Shown here in pieces: positions 61,520 to 64,000 of a stretch of DNA of 64,000 bases. This stretch comes from Atopsyche davidsoni (taxonomy: Eukaryota > Arthropoda > Insecta > Trichoptera > Hydrobiosidae). Below the pieces are notes generated by a model, which was given only the letters and a program-made list of their open reading frames with translations, did no database searches and had not been told where the DNA came from. How positions within the stretch are numbered: the stretch's first letter is position 1; each line of letters starts with the position of its first letter. The DNA is taken from assembly GCA_022113835.1 (NCBI GenBank), contig JAILWY010000014.1:9797501-9861500 (forward strand), in the 5' to 3' direction. Position numbers and translations under genes: made by a program.

Positions 61520-61850
61520 TATCGCCGAGAGAAACGACAATCGCAACATTGTGCCCGCGTTCGCGACGACACCTACAAATACTCTTATAAAGCGCAGATC
61601 AATCATAAAGGTAAACACGAACTGAAATTAATATCCGGTAAAACTGAGTGTAAACAAAGCTTTGGGGTGTTTGCTGATACCCCCGATCCAGCGGATCGGC
61701 AGGAGATGGGATGCCCGAGCAGATTGCACTGCGAGAGCGAGAGCGAGAGGGACAGGTGCGCGCGGCGGAGGGAGACGGTCAGAGGAAGGAGATCCATCGG
61801 GTGGACTGAGCACTTGTAGGTATTTGCGATCGCGGAAGCTGTTAGGGTTT
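61520..61850. promoter_or_regulatory. GC-rich island with GAGCGA repeat
   Basis: Contains GCGAGAGCGAGAGCGAGAGG, a GAGA-type purine run, and GGTGCGCGCGGCGG. A 68-codon plus-strand frame (from 61662) has no domain and is Arg-rich because of composition. Candidate promoter or enhancer. Confidence 0.28.
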
Positions 61851-61889
61851 CTGTTTATTTTTTATTAAAAACCATTTCACATTTCAAAT

Positions 61890-62095
61890 TAATCTCCCAG
61901 GTATGCTCGCCGAATGAAAATACAGGCGGCAAGTAAAACGGCGGATCCCGTTGACGTATTACGGGCACGGGATTTATTTTTTTTTGTACGCTATTCGTTC
62001 GGATTACTTTTAATCTAAATTGGAGAAAGTAATTTGGTAAAGAATAATCTGTAGATGTTTTCACGCCGGGAGATGCGGATTATCTGTACCTGAAG
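61890..62095. promoter_or_regulatory. Island with four K50-type homeodomain words
   Basis: GGATTA at 62001-62006 and 62077-62082, and TAATCT at 62011-62016 and 62045-62050, are the words bound by Otd/Bicoid-class homeodomains. They cluster in about 80 bases of mixed composition. No gene frame. Confidence 0.3.
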
Positions 62096-62265
62096 CGTTT
62101 GCATTAATTTCAAAATCCACACTGCGATAATTGATAAGTGTTTTGTGAAAATATTTTATAATTTTGATAAAATCAGATTCATTTTCGTCAGATTAGAAGC
62201 ACGCCCCACGATAAATACAGATAGTTTTATTTTTTAATTATATGTCCATTGACATTTCTTTAAAG

Positions 62266-62736
62266 CATAGGTTCCCAATGTGGTCAATATCGACCCCCAG
62301 GGGTCGATTCTGCCCTGCAAGGGGTCGACGACAGCGAAAAATTAAATTGGGGGTCCACTAACTGTAGAACGGATCCCATTGGCCATGTTGGCCACGATAT
62401 TTTCGACGATATGTACGTTGAGTTAACACAACTGAACGACTATTTTCAATGTACAGCGTCACTATTTCGGCGCGTTGTTTCAGTGTGAAGCATGGTTAAA
62501 ATTGTACTGAATTAATGTTTCAAAACATGTTTACTTAAGTCAATCGGTTAAAAATGTCAAAGATATTCAATGTTTACATACCGACATAAAATATGGCGCA
62601 CTCTGTATATCAGATGTCAAAAATATGTTTGAAATTGATGAACTTTATAAAAATTCAATATTAGCAAGCCAAGGTCTACGAAAAACAGGAAAACTCGACA
62701 AGGGGTCGACGGGACAAAATAGTTTGGGAACCTATG
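62266..62736. mobile_element. hAT MITE with perfect 8-bp target duplication
   Basis: The 471-base element starts CATAGGTTCCCAA and ends TTGGGAACCTATG, 13-base perfect inverted termini. It is flanked by CTTTAAAG on both sides (62258-62265 and 62737-62744), an exact 8-bp duplication diagnostic of hAT transposition. The subterminal sequence matches the older copy at 18970-19642. It has no transposase gene and so must have moved with a transposase from elsewhere. Intact termini and duplication suggest a relatively young insertion. Confidence 0.95.
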
Positions 62737-62744
62737 CTTTAAAG

Positions 62745-64000
62745 CTTTGATCGCATAAATCTGTGAAGTGATCATTGAAGGCACAGTTAATTTAAACTTC
62801 TTTACTGTATTGCGTTGTGTTATCAAAGAGGCCACGTGAAAAAAAAAATAATACAACTCTGATTATTACCAGACAGATATTTGCTATTGGAATTCAAATA
62901 TAGGTAAAACCTTAAGGCTTGAGCTAAACAATATTCAATATTTTTAATCGCGTCTGGTGTACAAAAATAACACGTTTATTTCCGTTCAATTAGTTTGGAC
63001 AAAGTTTGGTCATAATCACAGTTCATCAAATATACTCGTACAACCGATATTTCAAAATAGATTATGGTGGTTTTACAGTGGTCGCTGTATTTCAAGCATG
63101 AATACACGGAGTAAGGTAGAAAGTTCAACGTGTAATTATTTTCGTGCAGTAACTGTATTTATTTTTATGTAGCCGTGAGTACAGAATTAAACTGTCGTCC
63201 AAGTGTCGTATACATTGTTATCTGAGAACGTAGCGACCAGTAACTTTACTGAAGAAGTGCGACTAGGCACTCCCGCTCCAGGGCTGGTGGCTGGTTGATA
63301 AAGCGTCAGTATATTTAATGAGTTGTCAGTAAATAAACGTAATATTGTTAATTTATTTAAGGAAATTTCAAACAAACGAGTAGGCAGTGAATTTTTATGT
63401 TTTATTTAAATATTTTTATATAGTGTCAGTAAATGTAATTATTTTTCAATATACTAAATTTCAATACTTAATACCTTATTGTATTTGTATGGCGCCAGTA
63501 ATTTGAATGAGTTGCCTGTAGTTAAAAATAACGATATCTTAATATATTTAATATTTAGTGAGAAGCGTAACTTTAATAATAAACTTTTGAATTTATATGT
63601 ATTGCGAGTAAAAAAAAGAAAAAATCTCATAAAATTACTTGATCAAATCTATTATTTTTAGAAATTACCTTATAGTCAGTCGTATCGTAAATTATTAAAT
63701 TGACAATTTTGAAAAAGTTGAATTTTTTAGTACATTAAGTAAAAAACGATCAGAAAAAATAATTCTTTAAAAATCACCCAATTTGATCGTATAAGCACCA
63801 ACAATATATCGGTTATAAATAAAGATGCTCATCCCGATTTTTTAAAATAGATTAAGTGTATCAGTAACATAACTAACCTTAATGACTTAAGCAAAGGTTG
63901 TTGGAGTTCTAAATACGCGTTAATGAACTATTTCAAGTTACGTCGAAACTTGCTTTCTCGGTAACGAAAGTGTGCTTATATTGTTTGTCATCATTATAAA
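62745..64000. other. AT-rich end of window with a recurring CAGTAA word
   Basis: No supported gene. Between about 63147 and 63510 the words CAGTAAC, CAGTATATTTAATGAG, CAGTAAATAA, CAGTGAATTT, CAGTAAATG and CAGTAATTTGAATGAG recur at irregular spacing, possibly a decayed repeat. Confidence 0.4.

Noticed and set aside
1..64000. CRISPR array, prokaryotic operon or phage region
   Set aside because: No regularly spaced direct repeats, no ribosome-binding-site-led gene clusters, and the genes present have animal features (introns, mitochondrial targeting, poly(A) signals).

Overview
The window looks like nuclear DNA from an insect. It is strongly AT-rich and gene-poor, has spliceosomal signals, and carries remnants of the Helitron, hAT, piggyBac and mariner superfamilies plus tRNA-derived SINEs and a short GGTTA/TTAGG run. 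The best gene is an animal-type mitochondrial glutaryl-CoA dehydrogenase. I cannot fix the insect order from sequence alone. No bacterial operon, CRISPR array or rRNA gene is visible.

Layout: (1) 1-5.9 kb, minus strand: a probable 3'-terminal exon at the left edge and, at 5.6-5.9 kb, a first exon encoding a signal peptide and one LDL-receptor class A domain. Between them lie GC-rich islands, a 124-codon open frame flanked by 12-bp direct repeats, a piggyBac derivative with TTAA flanks and a GC-rich retroelement-like segment beside a GGTTA run. (2) 5.9-37 kb: an AT-rich desert punctuated by 150-500 bp GC-rich islands (candidate enhancers), a hAT derivative at 19 kb, a fold-back mariner at 24.2-24.8 kb and copies of a dispersed repeat. 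(3) 37.9-40.2 kb and 55.3-56.9 kb: two non-autonomous Helitrons on the minus strand with Rep/helicase debris. (4) 41-53 kb: a 30-bp perfect palindrome, SINEs including an 81-bp perfect inverted repeat, a 269-bp tandem duplication, a tRNA-Ala relic, more GC islands and a possible secreted-protein reading frame. (5) 59.2-60.7 kb: an intact single-exon glutaryl-CoA dehydrogenase gene with a CpG-containing upstream region and a poly(A) signal. (6) 61.5-64 kb: two GC islands and a hAT MITE with a perfect 8-bp target duplication.

Apart from glutaryl-CoA dehydrogenase and the LDLa exon, no confident protein gene is present. The biology of the window is mostly mobile-element history and non-coding islands. 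The islands share homeodomain, CRE, E-box and Rel-type words and look like a regulatory landscape, but this is inference and needs cross-species alignment.
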